A DNA stretch of 64,000 nt. Origin: Pseudoips prasinana (Eukaryota > Arthropoda > Insecta > Lepidoptera > Nolidae). How positions within the stretch are numbered: position 1 is the stretch's first letter; each line of letters begins with the position of its first letter. The DNA is taken from assembly GCA_951640165.1 (NCBI GenBank), contig OX621257.1, positions 4,971,201 to 5,035,200 of the forward strand, read 5' to 3'. Shown one piece after another: positions 31,890 to 42,635 of the stretch. The notes under the pieces are model-generated. The model saw only the letters and a program-made list of their open reading frames with translations. It searched no databases and was not told the DNA's origin. The translations under genes were made by a program, and so were the position numbers.

Positions 31890-32060
31890 TGCCTCATTGT
31901 CCGGTGAAGGAGTGAAAGAGCCTCCTAGGCTTACCATAGTTAGCCTAGGAGGCTTTCACTACTTCACCGGACTATAGAGACCAGCGTGGGCTCAAACCGT
32001 CTAGAAATATAAATCTACAAACTAAGTACCCGCGCCGGAGGGCACCCCCTTTGGGGTTAA
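31890..32060. mobile_element. SINE-E fragment with an inverted duplication
   Basis: ctacaaactaagtacccgcg and ccggagggcaccccctttgg match SINE-E at 2801-3111. The start has become a near-perfect inverted repeat (31900-31975), tccggtgaag...cttcaccgga around a short loop, with both arms carrying agcctcctagg/cctaggaggct. Confidence 0.7.
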
Positions 32061-32139
32061 TATATATTTAAATAAAGAAAAAAATGTGAGCCGTCACGGG
32101 ACGCCTGGCAGATGTGAAACATCGACATTATTTTGTAAA

Positions 32140-32395
32140 AGTAATATGCAGAAGTCGAAGTATAAGTCGCAGTCGAAGTCGCAGTCGAAGTCGAAGTCGA
32201 AGTATAAGTCGCAGTCGAAGTCAAAGTCGAAGTCATGTCGAAGTCGAAGTCGAAGTATAAGTCGCAGTCGAAGTCGAAGTCGAAGTATAAGTCGCAGTCG
32301 AAGTCGAAGTTTAAGTCGCAGTCGAAGTCAAAGTCGAAGTTAAGTCGAAGTCCAAGTAGAAGTCGAAGTCGAAGTCGAAAAGAATATATTGTGAT
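32140..32395 (+). repeat. Hexamer satellite (AGTCGA / AGTCGC)n
   Basis: About 230 bp of the six-base unit gaagtc with cagtc and tataagtc variants. It yields an Arg/Ser/Lys-rich ORF on the plus strand and Asp/Phe-rich ORFs on the minus strand, both repeat shadows. It is framed by gatgtgaaacatc (32109-32125) and its reverse complement gatgtttcacatc (about 32465-32478). Confidence 0.9.
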
Positions 32396-32479
32396 AGAAA
32401 CTAAAAAAAAAAAAACCATGGCATGCGTCGCCACGCCAGAAATCTGTTTTACGTGCGGCTATAGATGTTTCACATCAAA

Positions 32480-32944
32480 AAAACAAAGGACTTCAACCGT
32501 TTTGGGCTAACCGGTGATATGGTATTTAAGCTGGGCCAGGTATGAAAATATAACTCCACCGGCCCAGTTTTTAGACCACGTTTTAGTAACTTACGAAAAT
32601 GAATAATTTTACAAATAAATTGATTTATTTTAAAGTTTCGAAGTTTTATTTTTTATTATTATATTAAACAATTTGATACAAAACTTCCTACATATATGTT
32701 TTCTATGTACTGTAAGCCACTCAATAAAATAAAAAATAGTGCAATATTTTTATGTTCATGTTCAAGCCCAAACGCCATACAAAGTGGTTGATGTCCTTTA
32801 TGCTTCTTTGACTTTGTATTCAGATATTGACTCATGCAGAAGCTCTGCCGGCTTACGTATCGATTAATCTTAAGTTCAAGTGTAGTGTTTATTGTGTATG
32901 TTTTTGTCGGCGATTTGTCATAAGAAGATTGTTGTTAATTTCTA
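32480..32944. other. No gene seen
   Basis: AT-rich. A short palindromic text (gctgggccagg...ccggcccagtt) lies at 32530-32568. Otherwise unremarkable. Confidence 0.4.
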
Positions 32945-33190
32945 AATTACCTCCACCTTACAGAAGACATTCCTTAACAGTAACATTAATAATTTAATGT
33001 TGTATTTCTGAGTGTGAGTAAGGTCGCCAGAGCTCATCGAGGTGGGGGCGGAAGGGTCAGCAACACTGCTGACTCTTAAAGGCCGGCAACGCACCCGCGA
33101 CTCCTCTGGTGTTGCGAGTGTCCATGTGCGGCGGTGATCACTTACCATCAGGTGACCCACTTGCTCGTTTGTCGACCTCTAACATAAAAT
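32945..33190 (+). repeat. LINE 3' end (accatcaggtgaccc family)
   Basis: Contains ctccaccttacagaagacat, taaaggccggcaacgcaccc, ggcggtgatcacttaccatc and aggtgacccacttgctcg. Nearly identical to 52735-52985, which makes these two sister copies. Confidence 0.75.
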
Positions 33191-33450
33191 AAAAGTACGG
33201 CCACCATCCACGGTGACGAAATTTGACCAGCATACTTTATTAGTATTACTGAAATTCCAAGTGACCACCTAAATACTACACATTCTCGCGTACAGTCAAA
33301 ATATGCTACAAATGAACTTAAACAAATTGCTACCATCCCTTAAGTAAGGAAGGCTGTCACACTTGTGAATTGTCGTGTGGATGTTGGTAATGTAAACAAA
33401 CATAGCAAATAGACGCCTTACTTATATTAATATTCGTAAACGTTGTAGGT
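33191..33450. other. No gene seen
   Basis: Intervening unique DNA up to the split MITE-1. Confidence 0.35.
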
Positions 33451-33451
33451 A

Positions 33452-33810
33452 CAGACGCCAGCACATCCAGCTACCCCAATCTGTCATTTTTTTTTATATA
33501 ATAATAATAGATAGATAGATAGATAATAATATCTGGGGACAATGTCACACAGATCATCCTAGCCCCAAACTAAGCAAAGCTTGTACTATGGGTACCAGGC
33601 GACGATATACATACTTATATAGATAGATAAATACATAGAAAACATCCATGACTCAGAAACAAATATTCGTGCTCATCACACAAATATTTGCACTTACCAG
33701 GATTCGAACCCAGGATCACTAGCTTCTTAGGCAGGAGCACTACCAACTAGGCTATGGTGACCTTTTATAGAACTTTCAACTTCATCTCATAAGCATAAGA
33801 TTTTATATAA
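33452..33810. mobile_element. MITE-1 split by SINE-A copy 3
   Basis: The left MITE arm (33452-33486, cagacgccagcacatccagc) is interrupted after ctgtcat by a minus-strand SINE-A (about 33487-33762), after which the MITE middle resumes (tttatagaactttcaacttc). The right arm is missing, replaced by the LINE tail at 33815. The T run at 33487 is the SINE poly(A)-side junction. Confidence 0.8.
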
Positions 33811-33814
33811 ATAA

Positions 33815-34130
33815 AAAAAGGTTTTTATTCACGTACATTTTAAAAAAGCGCTTGCAAATGGTCAGTACATGTTTGTAGTAATATATAATTAATTAATTAA
33901 TTTATAATTATTTTTAGGTACATATAGATATTTAGGTACACGGATTCTATGAAAAAAATTACAATACGATTTATTTTATAATAGTAATGATATTTAGCTA
34001 GTTTGTATTAAGTTATTATCAAGGAGATCATGACGTGTAGGTTTAATTATTGAAATTTAAAATTTTTGCTTTATTTTTACTACATTTTGTCTGAATGGTT
34101 CTGCAAGGTACGAATTAAATATTATTATTA
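33815..34130 (-). repeat. LINE 3' UTR repeat ending aataaaaacctttttta
   Basis: Colinear with 21265-21690: aaaaaaaggtttttattcac, gcgcttgcaaatggtcagta, cacggattctatg, ttgtctgaatggttctgc. Confidence 0.65.
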
Positions 34131-34622
34131 TGGCAGACCCTGTGTTTATAACGACGGCCGCGCTTTAATGCTACCACCGGATCCAATGCGCCCCAACTGA
34201 GAAGACCCAACGAAACAAACTCAGCGGGTGTCTCTACTACCGGTTTCAACACGGCCCAGTTGAGACGCTCCGGCGAAACATACTCAACAAAACTTGCTAT
34301 ACAGGGGCTGCTGTTATTAGTAGTATTAATAGTATATATATAAATATATATTATACTACTATATAATAAATATTATACTACTTTAGTTTCCTAATTCTCT
34401 ATAATCTAATTGATACTCTGTAGTTACTGTTGTGATTCCTATGCAGAATTATATCTTCACTGGAAGTCTATAAAGTACCTATATGAAAGATTACTAACAC
34501 ATTTATCTATATAAGTATTCTCTCACATGAGATTTGTTCCACTTACCACTGAAATTATTTAGCAGGCAAACAATATATGTTCGATTGGTTGTCTGATATT
34601 TCCCCAAATAAAACTGAAGCTG

Positions 34623-34629
<7 letters not shown>
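34131..34629. other. No gene seen
   Basis: Unassigned. A GC-rich segment 34140-34290 (caccggatccaatgcgcccc, then cgaaacaaactcagcgggtg) is repeated loosely within itself. Confidence 0.4.
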
Positions 34630-34694
<65 letters not shown>

Positions 34695-34755
34695 CTTCAC
34701 TTTCAATTGGGGAAATTTGCCAGATTAAGGTAGCTAGATGTGCTGGCATCTGTAC
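34630..34755. repeat. (AT)n tract joined to half a MITE-1
   Basis: About 62 bases of AT dinucleotide end at 34693. The right half of MITE-1 (agcttcactttcaattgggg, ending ctggcatctgtac) follows directly. The left half is absent, so the microsatellite replaced or expanded at the MITE centre. The Tyr-Ile ORFs across it are shadows. Confidence 0.8.
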
Positions 34756-35029
34756 AAGGACGTTTCGTAATAGATAGGAATACTAAGAGTAAGAAATTTG
34801 CATAAGATAACATTATTTCTGTAAATTATACCGTTAGAAATAGTCCAATATAATTTAGATACCTCTACAAATTCAAATACTGTATTATATCGGGTATAAA
34901 ATGGATGAATGGATGAAATAGTGGTTCGATAACCGGCAATGAAATCCTAATTTATAAAGACGGGAAAATATGTGGAAACATGACTCTAATATTACATTAT
35001 TTACACACTATTACATTTTTTTTATTTAA

Positions 35030-35121
35030 TATACCGTTCTAAAGTACCAATACCCTTTAGGTCGTAGTGTATCCGATATACACCACTATCTAAAGTGTAA
35101 TTGTACTTTAGAACGGTATAT
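35030..35121. mobile_element. Small MITE, 92 bp
   Basis: tataccgttctaaagtac at the left is matched by gtactttagaacggtata at the right, an 18-bp perfect inverted repeat. The two ends enclose about 55 bp. TA or TAA target cannot be resolved in the AT-rich flanks. Confidence 0.8.
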
Positions 35122-35161
35122 AAAATTAAAATTTTCAATTGTCAATCAATTTTATTATGTA

Positions 35162-35965
35162 CTAGCTGTTCCCCGCGGTTATATCCGTGTTTAACTTTAT
35201 AAATTATAGCCTTTGTGTTATTCGGATATATAAGCTGTATTACTACACAATTTCATCAAAATCCGTATTGTAGTTTTTGCGAGAAAGAGTAAAAATAAAA
35301 TCGGCTAAGTGCGAGTCGGACTCGCCCATAAAGAGTTCCGCAGCAGAAAGTATTTCAGTTGATTAAATGAAAGGTAAATTGCGGTTTACGATTTATGAGG
35401 CATTAAAAAAAACTATTATCTAGATCAAACCAATTTTCGTTCTTAGTTTACATGGTAATGTACATCATATATTGTTTTTAGTTTTATCATTCTCTTATTT
35501 TAGAAGTTACAGGGGGGGGGGGACACTAATTTTTCCACTTTGGAAGGAAGGAAGGAGGAAGGAGGAAGTGTCTCTCGCGCAAACTATTCAGTTTAAAAAA
35601 AATGATATTAAGAATCTCCATGAAGACCTATCCATAGATACGCCACATGAATGGGTATTGGGTACAATGAAATACAATGAAAAAAAAAGCTAGCTAAATA
35701 TCATTGCTATAATAAAATAAATTTTATAAATGTTTTCATACAATCAATACAATGAGTACCTAAATATCTATGTTACTAGAAATTATAATGTATACAACTA
35801 TATTAGTACAAACATGTTCTGACTATTTACAAGCGCTTTTTGAAAGTCTACGTGAATAAAAACCTTTTTTATTTATTTTATTATTAAAATCCGTTCGGTA
35901 ATTATTGCGTGAAAGAGAAACAAACATCCATACTTACAAAATTTTGCATTTATAATATTAGTAAG
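35162..35965 (-). mobile_element. Helitron split by two other repeats
   Basis: The 3' part (ctagctgttccccgcgg to about 35290) and the 5' part (about 35880-35965, ending tgcatttataatattagta) are halves of one Helitron. Between them lie the gctaagtgcgagtcggactcg repeat (35300-35700, with a G12-13 run at 35512) and a LINE tail on the plus strand (about 35700-35880, tttacaagcgctttttgaaa, aataaaaacc). Confidence 0.7.
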
Positions 35966-36399
35966 ACTGAGATGAACTAGGCCCTCATTTATCGCTTATG
36001 TTTTTGAAGAGATTCAAGTTTGACCTAAATAGAATATCACTTTATAAGATCCGTAACTAAATTTAAGTTCAGGAAGCCAGAATCGAATTAACTTCGTCCA
36101 TCCCGAACTACAGAGTAGCCGTATGTCCACGAAATTCTCATCTTCTTTCAGCCATAGGATAATCCTAATAAGATTTCAAACTACCTACTAGCAGAAATTC
36201 GCTTACATTTACCGGCAGTTCATTAAAACGGTAAATATTTTAAGCTTAATTCCACAACATTTTGGTAAACAAATTATTGTTGTTTAGAACACGAGAACAT
36301 ACTTTGGGGTGTCCTAAAAGTTAATGATTATTTCGACTATGAAGTTAAGAATTTGAACCGAAAGTAATAATGCTAAATAACGCATAATTCACCGATCAT
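35966..36399. other. No gene seen
   Basis: AT-rich, no recognised repeat. Confidence 0.4.
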
Positions 36400-36648
36400 T
36401 GTAATAATATCTTGGACAAAGTCACACAGATCATCCTAGACCCAAACTAAGCAAAGCTTATACTATGGGTACCAGGCGACGATATACCTACTTATATAGA
36501 TAGATAAATACTTATATACATAGAAAACATCCATGACTCAGAAACAAATATTCGTGCTCATCACACAAATATTTGCACGTACCGGGATTCGTACCCAGGA
36601 ACACCAGCTTCGTAGGCAGGATCACTACCAACTAGGCTATGGTGACCG
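36400..36648 (-). mobile_element. SINE-A copy 4
   Basis: Reverse complement of the family from ataatatcttggacaaagtc to caactaggctatggtgacc. The B box is intact (gggattcgtaccc, one change). Confidence 0.88.
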
Positions 36649-36901
36649 TGTAATCGTAAACAAATAGATAAAAGTTAAATATTACTAAATCATGCATTCA
36701 ATCTGCTTCAACGTTGAAAATCGATTCCCGACCATTTATGACGTCACATGTGCTCATGGAAGCCGATCTTTCCTCGCCGGCGAAGGCCTCATCTAACTTG
36801 CAGCTGTCTTTAGCAGCGTAGGTATGAAGTTACATATGTCGTGAGGAAATACATAAACTACTTAAGGTTCAACTGCTAAATACAAGTCTTCAAGCATTAA
36901 A

Positions 36902-37075
36902 TTGACTGCACGTATGGCGCAGCAGCTAAGACTGTCGCCTCGCTGTTTCGTGTCGCGGTTTCGAGTCCCGCGCCGGACAACTATTTCTGTGATGTAATTT
37001 GAGTCCGTCTATTATATGTTTGTAAAGTACTCCGCGACATAGAGATTCCCTAGTGCGGGCGTTGTCTTTAAAAAA
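36902..37075 (+). mobile_element. SINE-C copy
   Basis: Head cgtatggcgcagcagctaag, B box gcggtttcgagtcccgcg, tail tactccgcgacatagagatt and gcgggcgttgtctttaaaaa. Confidence 0.85.
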
Positions 37076-37659
37076 AAAACAGAAATAAAATATATTTTCA
37101 GCACACGAAGCCGCGAACGGAACGCTTATTAACACCCAATAACTGTCTTTTCTAATGTGTTTACAGGCTTCAACATTTTCTATTTCATTGAATTCCATAT
37201 ATCAAGTTTTCATACAATTCATTTCAACTTCAACTCTTATTTGTGGCACTTGTGGGTTCACCACCACAATTTCGCCAATGTCAAGTTATGATAGCCAACA
37301 AACGAAGGAAAATATTAATCGGTAATAAATGGCCAAGTAATATTTTGAGTTTAAGTACCTGGATGAGTAGACCGACGTCGAATCAGCATTAAACAAAATA
37401 GACACACACATTTATCAACCACCAACATAAATAAGTAAATAAAATTCATAAATGTAGGTACTTAGATAGTACAATTCATTTGTTAAATAATTTAAAATAT
37501 CAACAATATCACAAATGACATACAGTGTCACCAACCACGCTATGTCAACGATATGAACGCAAATGGGAGATTTGTAGAGTTCTGTTTTGAATTGTTAATA
37601 CTTTCTGACAGGCGGCGAAAATCAGTAGATATTCTTGAAACATTCATTTCTTGCTGGCT
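37076..37659. other. No gene seen
   Basis: Minus ORF 36926-37198 spans a SINE and is not a gene. The rest is AT-rich and unassigned. Confidence 0.4.
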
Positions 37660-37920
37660 CTAAGGCTGATTTCAGAGTCACGCCGGCGAGCGGCGCCGTC
37701 CAAACGCGCGCGCTTACAATTACACTAGATAGTAGTTGCCTTTCATAGTCACGCAGTTCAAGCGCGCCGGGTGTGAGACGCGCGCCGTCGTCGGCCACCG
37801 CTGCCCATGCTCCTCTACTGGCAGCTAGCGTTTCAGAGTGACGCGTCTCGCACGCGGCTGTTGAGACGCGCTGGCCGCTGCCGGCGCGTGCCGCGCGCGT
37901 CACTCTGAAATCACCCTTAG
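37660..37920. mobile_element. GC-rich foldback element (MITE)
   Basis: ctaaggctgatttcagagt at the left faces actctgaaatcacccttag at the right (one mismatch). The interior is strikingly GC-rich, with many CGCG and internal partial copies of tttcagagtgacgcg, so the whole unit can fold. The minus ORF 37622-37903 is a composition shadow. The target is possibly TA. Confidence 0.75.
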
Positions 37921-37964
37921 ATTTTCCTGAAAGCCGATATAATGTAGGATTTATTTAATTCGGT

Positions 37965-38060
37965 ATAGTTTTAGGTGGCTTTCACTGCTTTCACCGGATA
38001 ATAAAAGTGAGTGGGGACTACAAATTAACAAAATATAAACAAAACTAACGAAACAAATAT
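37965..38060. repeat. SINE-E scrap
   Basis: ggtggctttcactgctttca and ccggataataaaagtgagtg match the SINE-E head region. Confidence 0.5.
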
Positions 38061-38129
38061 TAAAATATAAAACAAAAAACATGTTTCGTTTCGTATGTTA
38101 ATTTTGTTTCCTTAATAGGAATAATTAAG

Positions 38130-38560
38130 ATATTAACTAATATAATAAACTTCCAGAAAAACTTAGACACCTACCAGACAATGAATTTTTCAGGACGCTC
38201 TTTAAGTGGCTATGTGACAGATGTTTTTATTCAGTTGATGACTACATTAAATATAAATTCACATAAATATGTAATTAGCCTAAATATTTTGACATTAAAA
38301 TTTTATTAGACATTTACTAATCTCTAATAACTAACATTGTTTTTAAATCTTATTTTTACTTATTGTTTTGTATTCAATCATGTATTACCTACTATTAACA
38401 AATTAAATAATTACTAACAATTTCAATGTAAATCTTAAATTATAATGTATTACTTTAAATATTTGCACGACGTATTCTGTCGAATATAGTGAAACCAAAA
38501 TATAATACCATCAAATGTAACCTGTATTCTCGCAAATAAAGAGTTCATTCATTCATATGT
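38130..38560 (+). pseudogene. LINE 3' end with ATTC tail
   Basis: Translation LPEKLRHLPDNEFFRTLF, then CFYSVDDYIKY and a stop: a CR1-like ORF2 C-terminus. About 330 bp of AT-rich 3' UTR leads to aataaagagttcattcattc. Confidence 0.65.
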
Positions 38561-38844
38561 TTTCCTAAATAGGATCCCCTTGCTAGCTTCGGAAAACAAA
38601 GGTGTCCTTAATTGGATTTTTTTGGAAATATGGCAATGATTTAAGCTTGTCATTGCGAATAATGGTATAAAAGCAAACTTTAATCTAATTTTTAAGTTAC
38701 TCTAAGTTACTTCGGAGCGTTATAATAAATGAAATATAAAATATCTTGTATTTCGGACCATCCATAATGTGTTAGTAAAATCTAATAAAAACCTAACACT
38801 TATGTTAGTAAAACTAGTCTATTTCCTTACCAGATTATAAATAA
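38561..38844. other. No gene seen
   Basis: Unassigned spacer between a LINE tail and a Helitron. Confidence 0.35.
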
Positions 38845-39020
38845 CTAGCTGTACCCCGCGGTTTGACCCGCGTTTAACTTTATAAATGCATATGCTTATG
38901 TGTTAATCCAGGGTGGCCGCTAACTCCATACCAAATTTTATTAAAATCGCTCCAGCCGTTTAGATGTGAAGAAGTAACAAACATACACACTCACACAGTC
39001 ACAAACTTTCGCCTTTATAA
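38845..39020 (-). mobile_element. Non-autonomous Helitron, short type
   Basis: ctagctgtaccccgcgg to tcgcctttataatg on the plus strand. Its end runs directly into the ATG microsatellite tail of the LINE that follows. Confidence 0.8.
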
Positions 39021-39029
39021 TGATGATGA

Positions 39030-41345
39030 TGACCTCCCAGACGTATCCGTCGACGGCGACACCCTTAGCTTGAGTTAGCCTGGGCTCTTGCATAGGCGCG
39101 AGCATGACTAGCAAAGCCAAACTTGGTTTTGAAAGTCCTGTTGCAGGAAGCACAGTAAAGAGACCCACTTGAATCGTATGTATAATTGTAGGAGGGCTTA
39201 GGTTGGGTTTTCCGGAAGTGGCGTTTGACATCAAGAGTTTCCAGACGCGCATGCTCAAAGTTTTCTAGGCTTGATTCGACAGCAGTTCGCCATTCTCTCC
39301 TCTGAGTAGCAAGCCTCTCCCACAAGTTGCTAGATATAGTGGTAGCAGTCTGATGGCGCTTCAGGACATCCCTATAACGCAGGTACTGTCCGCGCGGTCT
39401 GCGTTTACCTGAGCTAAGCTCAGAGTAAAATACTTGTTTAGGAAGCCTAGTAGAATCCATAATATATAATATAATATATATATAATATAATATATGGGGA
39501 CAATGTCACACAGATCATCCTAGCCCCAAACTAAGCAAAGCTTGTACTATGGGTACCAGGCGACGATATATATACTTATATAGATAGATAAATACTTAAA
39601 TACATAGAAAACATCCATGACTCAGAAACAAATATTCGTGCTCATCACACAAATATTTGCACTTACCGGGATTCGAACCCAGGACCACCAGCTTCGTAGG
39701 CAGGAGCACTACCAACTAGGCTACGGTGATCGTCGATCGTCGTCCATGCGCACAACATGTGCATGGATTCTACTAGCCAGCCAGCACCAGCGAAGTTGGC
39801 TCTTCATTAAAAGACTCTCAATTCCAAACATCTTGGTTCGACGTAGAACCACCGAATTTGATACACGATCCTGCCATCTGAGCCGAAGAATGACTCGAAG
39901 ACATTTCAGGTGGAAAGCGTCAAGACGTTTGATGTCTCCCTTGTACAGACACCATGTCTCTGAGGCATAGAGCAACAAAGGCAGAATTATCGCTCTATAA
40001 ACAGCGTGGTGTAGTGTGGAGTTTTAAATCGTGTGACTTCCAGACTCGTTGGCTCAGGCCACCAAAAGCCACCGCAGCTTTAGCGATGCGTGCAGAGATC
40101 TCTGAGCTGAGACGATTGTCACTTCGCAACAGACTCCCAAGGTAACGGAAGGTTGCTACTTCATCCAGCGGCTTTTCTTGTAGGTAAACAACAACATCAT
40201 TCCTTGATTACAGATTTGCCTTTTGCAGGCTGTTTAAGAAGCTGGGTCTTGGACGCGCTGATAACTAAGCCAAATTTGCGGCATGATTCGTCCAAACTGT
40301 TAATATGACTCTGCAAGACGTCCAAACTATCGGCCAGAAGGCAAACATCGTTGGCATAAATAACTTCAGTGACCGGAACAGAGTGTATTCTGGATTTAGC
40401 TTTGAAGCGTGTGAGGTTGAAGACGCCTTTGTCCATACGGAAATTTATGGAAATACGGTTGTTACAGCGTTTAAGAGCATCGTTCATTACTGCCGCGAAA
40501 TAGATGGCAAAAAGGGTTGGAGCCATGACGCAGCCTTGTTTGACACCGCTGGTGACAGGAAACTGTTCTGTAAGGTCATTATCGTGACGTACGCGGGCTG
40601 TCATACCCTCGTGAAACTGACGCACTAAGTTTATAAACTTCACAGGGCAGCTAAATTTCTCTAGAACAATCCACAGAGCAGTTCTCGGAACGCGGTCAAA
40701 GGCCTTTTCTAGGTCTACAAAGCATAAGTAGAGGTCACAGTGATGTTCGAGACTTTTTTCTTGCATTTGTTTAACAACAAAGATGGCGTCAACCGTGCCT
40801 CTTTTTGGTCGAAACCCGCATTGAGTTTCGGGAAGTAAACTGTCGGCTATGGTACTAAGACGTCTATTGATAATATGTGCCATTATTTTGCCAGCCGTGG
40901 ACAACAAAGCAATGCCCCTAAAAGAGCTACAGTCAGAGGGGTCTCCTTTGCCCTTGTATAGTTTGCTTATGGTAGCATCCCTCCAGTCTTGTGGAACAGT
41001 CTCAATATCCCAAATCATTTTAATAAGATCGAACAGTTTAGACCTGATGTTTGGTCCACCACATTTGAAGGCCTCAGAAGGGAGATTGTCCGATCCTGGT
41101 GATTTACCGTTTTTTAAACGATTTACGGCAGTAACGAATTCCTCGTACGATGGTGGGTCTTCCAATCCCGATGCGGGTGCAAGCTCTCAAGCGAGTTAAT
41201 GTAAGACAGATCGGCTCCTTGACTATTAGGATTCAGGATTTCATTAAAGTGTTCAGCCCAACGAAGAAGAACATCTTCCGGATCTGTCAATCGTCTAGAT
41301 TTATCTCGCGAATAAACTGGGGCAGTCTTTTTCACGTAACAACGA
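39030..41345 (-). pseudogene. Non-LTR retrotransposon: RT plus C-terminal zinc finger, split by SINE-A
   Basis: Read on the minus strand from 41345: linker (VLLRWAEHFNEILN), a frameshift near 41160, then a 322-codon RT ORF (41165-40197). Blocks are GKSPGSDNLPSEAFK, FRGIALLSTAGKIMAHII, QCGFRPKRGTVDAIF, YLCFVDLEKAFDRVPR, SGVKQGCVMAPTLFAIYF and VIYANDVCLLADS. The YADD box reads YAND, so the first catalytic Asp of the pair is lost. A second frameshift lies near 40195. The thumb and C-terminal domain (LLYASETWCL, LRVILRLRWQDR) run to 39733. A SINE-A interrupts (39490-39732), then DSTRLPKQVFYSELSSGKR and a C2H2-like finger (CASCNRTF...SHARAY, last His changed to Tyr) end at 39065. It is 5' truncated with no endonuclease. 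The 3' tail is an ATG/CAT microsatellite. Clade unassigned. Confidence 0.85.
39490..39732 (-). mobile_element. SINE-A copy 5, inside the LINE
   Basis: Full reverse-complement copy. The LINE reading frame reads ...VVRMDD on one side and MDSTRL on the other, implying a short duplicated ATGGA target. Confidence 0.9.
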
Positions 41346-41359
41346 ACTAACTAACAACG

Positions 41360-41430
41360 GTATAAAAACCTTTGGGGGAGGCCTATATCCAACAGTGGAC
41401 GATACCAGACTGATGATGATATTGTTCGTA
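41360..41430 (+). repeat. RTE-like LINE 3' tail
   Basis: cctttgggggaggcctatat, ccaacagtggacgataccag, then a GATGAT microsatellite. Only the last 70 bases remain. Confidence 0.65.
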
Positions 41431-41934
41431 AGACATCCATGAATTATATCGAGTAAATGAGATGTTATCATTCCGATTACTCAATCATAAAATTGTAAAC
41501 ATACCTTTTGAGGTTTGGAGTACAAACATTTGGAAGGACAAAACTAGTTTTGTTATTGTTATGTTGTGTACTGGGTCTATTATAGCTAAATTTAAAACAA
41601 CAAAGTAGAACAAAGTACATAGATTTAACTCGAATTAAAAGTGTAAAGCAACTTGATGAAGTTAAGTGTTGCTTATAGTTCCGCTGGCTGAATAAAAGCA
41701 GTTTTGTTTAATCACTTTAGTTTTAAAGTTACACCGGATTGTTTTAGTTAGGTCGGTGATAAATAATTATGTTTTAAGATCTAGTTCTTTGCGTTCTAGT
41801 TTCTAGAATAATGGTGTTTCTTTCTTATCAGTTCACGAGTTAGTGCTAATTCCGTCAAAAAAGAAAATAATAAATGAGGCTTTGGTAATAATACTATCAA
41901 AATATAAAAATGTCTCTACAACTGTAACGGTGGC
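41431..41934. other. No gene seen
   Basis: AT-rich, intron-like; no motif. Confidence 0.4.
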
Positions 41935-41939
41935 CAGTG

Positions 41940-42235
41940 TCAACCAAACCTGGGTGCTACGCGTTTTACCCGCGTTAAATTTTATAAATTATCACAGCTC
42001 CTCCCCCGTAGGTGATAGCATGATAATATGTTGACCCGACCTCTTAGTAATATTCACGCAAAATTTGAAATAAATCCATGCAGTACTTTTGAGTTTAGCC
42101 CGGACATACATACAGACAAACTATATTTACTATATATTTGGTCTCGATATCGATTGTAGATCACGCGCAAAGTATCCTTTAAAAAAAATATTCAATGTAC
42201 GGTTTCGACTTTCCTACGATTTTATTATATGTATA
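41940..42235 (-). mobile_element. Non-autonomous Helitron, long variant
   Basis: tttacccgcgttaaatttta, tcacagctcctcccccgtag, acctcttagtaatattcacg and aatattcaatgtacggtttc match 23684-23960 in order. The CTAG end is degraded (gggtgctacgcg). Confidence 0.6.
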
Positions 42236-42539
42236 GATTTGTATTCCCTTATTATTATATACGGTACTACGATTTTGCGTAGTCTTCAAGATAGATTTTT
42301 TTTGTGATTTTTTTCGTAAATTTCACCTAACATCAGTTTTCGATTTTTTTCTCGTTCTGTTGAAAATTTCTGGTTCAAAAGTGATAACCAATTCCCAAAT
42401 TTTCACCTAACAACCTAAAAAGATGAGAGAAGAGTTTATTCGAAAGTTAATTAGGGTTTAAGCTCAGGACTCATAAATTTCCAACTATCAAAAAAAAAAT
42501 TAAAATGGGGATATTATAATATATATATAATTAATTTAT
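42236..42539. other. No gene seen
   Basis: T-rich stretch, unassigned. Confidence 0.35.
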
Positions 42540-42635
42540 GGGTGACACAAATATTTGACCGGCGCGGGACTAGAACCCGCGACACTAAGTGGCGAGGCGA
42601 CTGTCTTATCCGCTGCGCCACACGTGCAGTTTCTC
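42540..42635 (-). mobile_element. SINE-C head
   Basis: Plus strand cggcgcgggactagaacccg and ctgcgccacacgtgcagt: head and start of the body only. Confidence 0.75.

Noticed and set aside
32057..32510. Arg/Ser-rich (SR-like) ORF and its Asp/Phe-rich antisense
   Set aside because: Direct translation of a six-base satellite; not an SR protein.
34503..34749. Poly(Tyr-Ile) ORFs
   Set aside because: Translation of an AT dinucleotide run.
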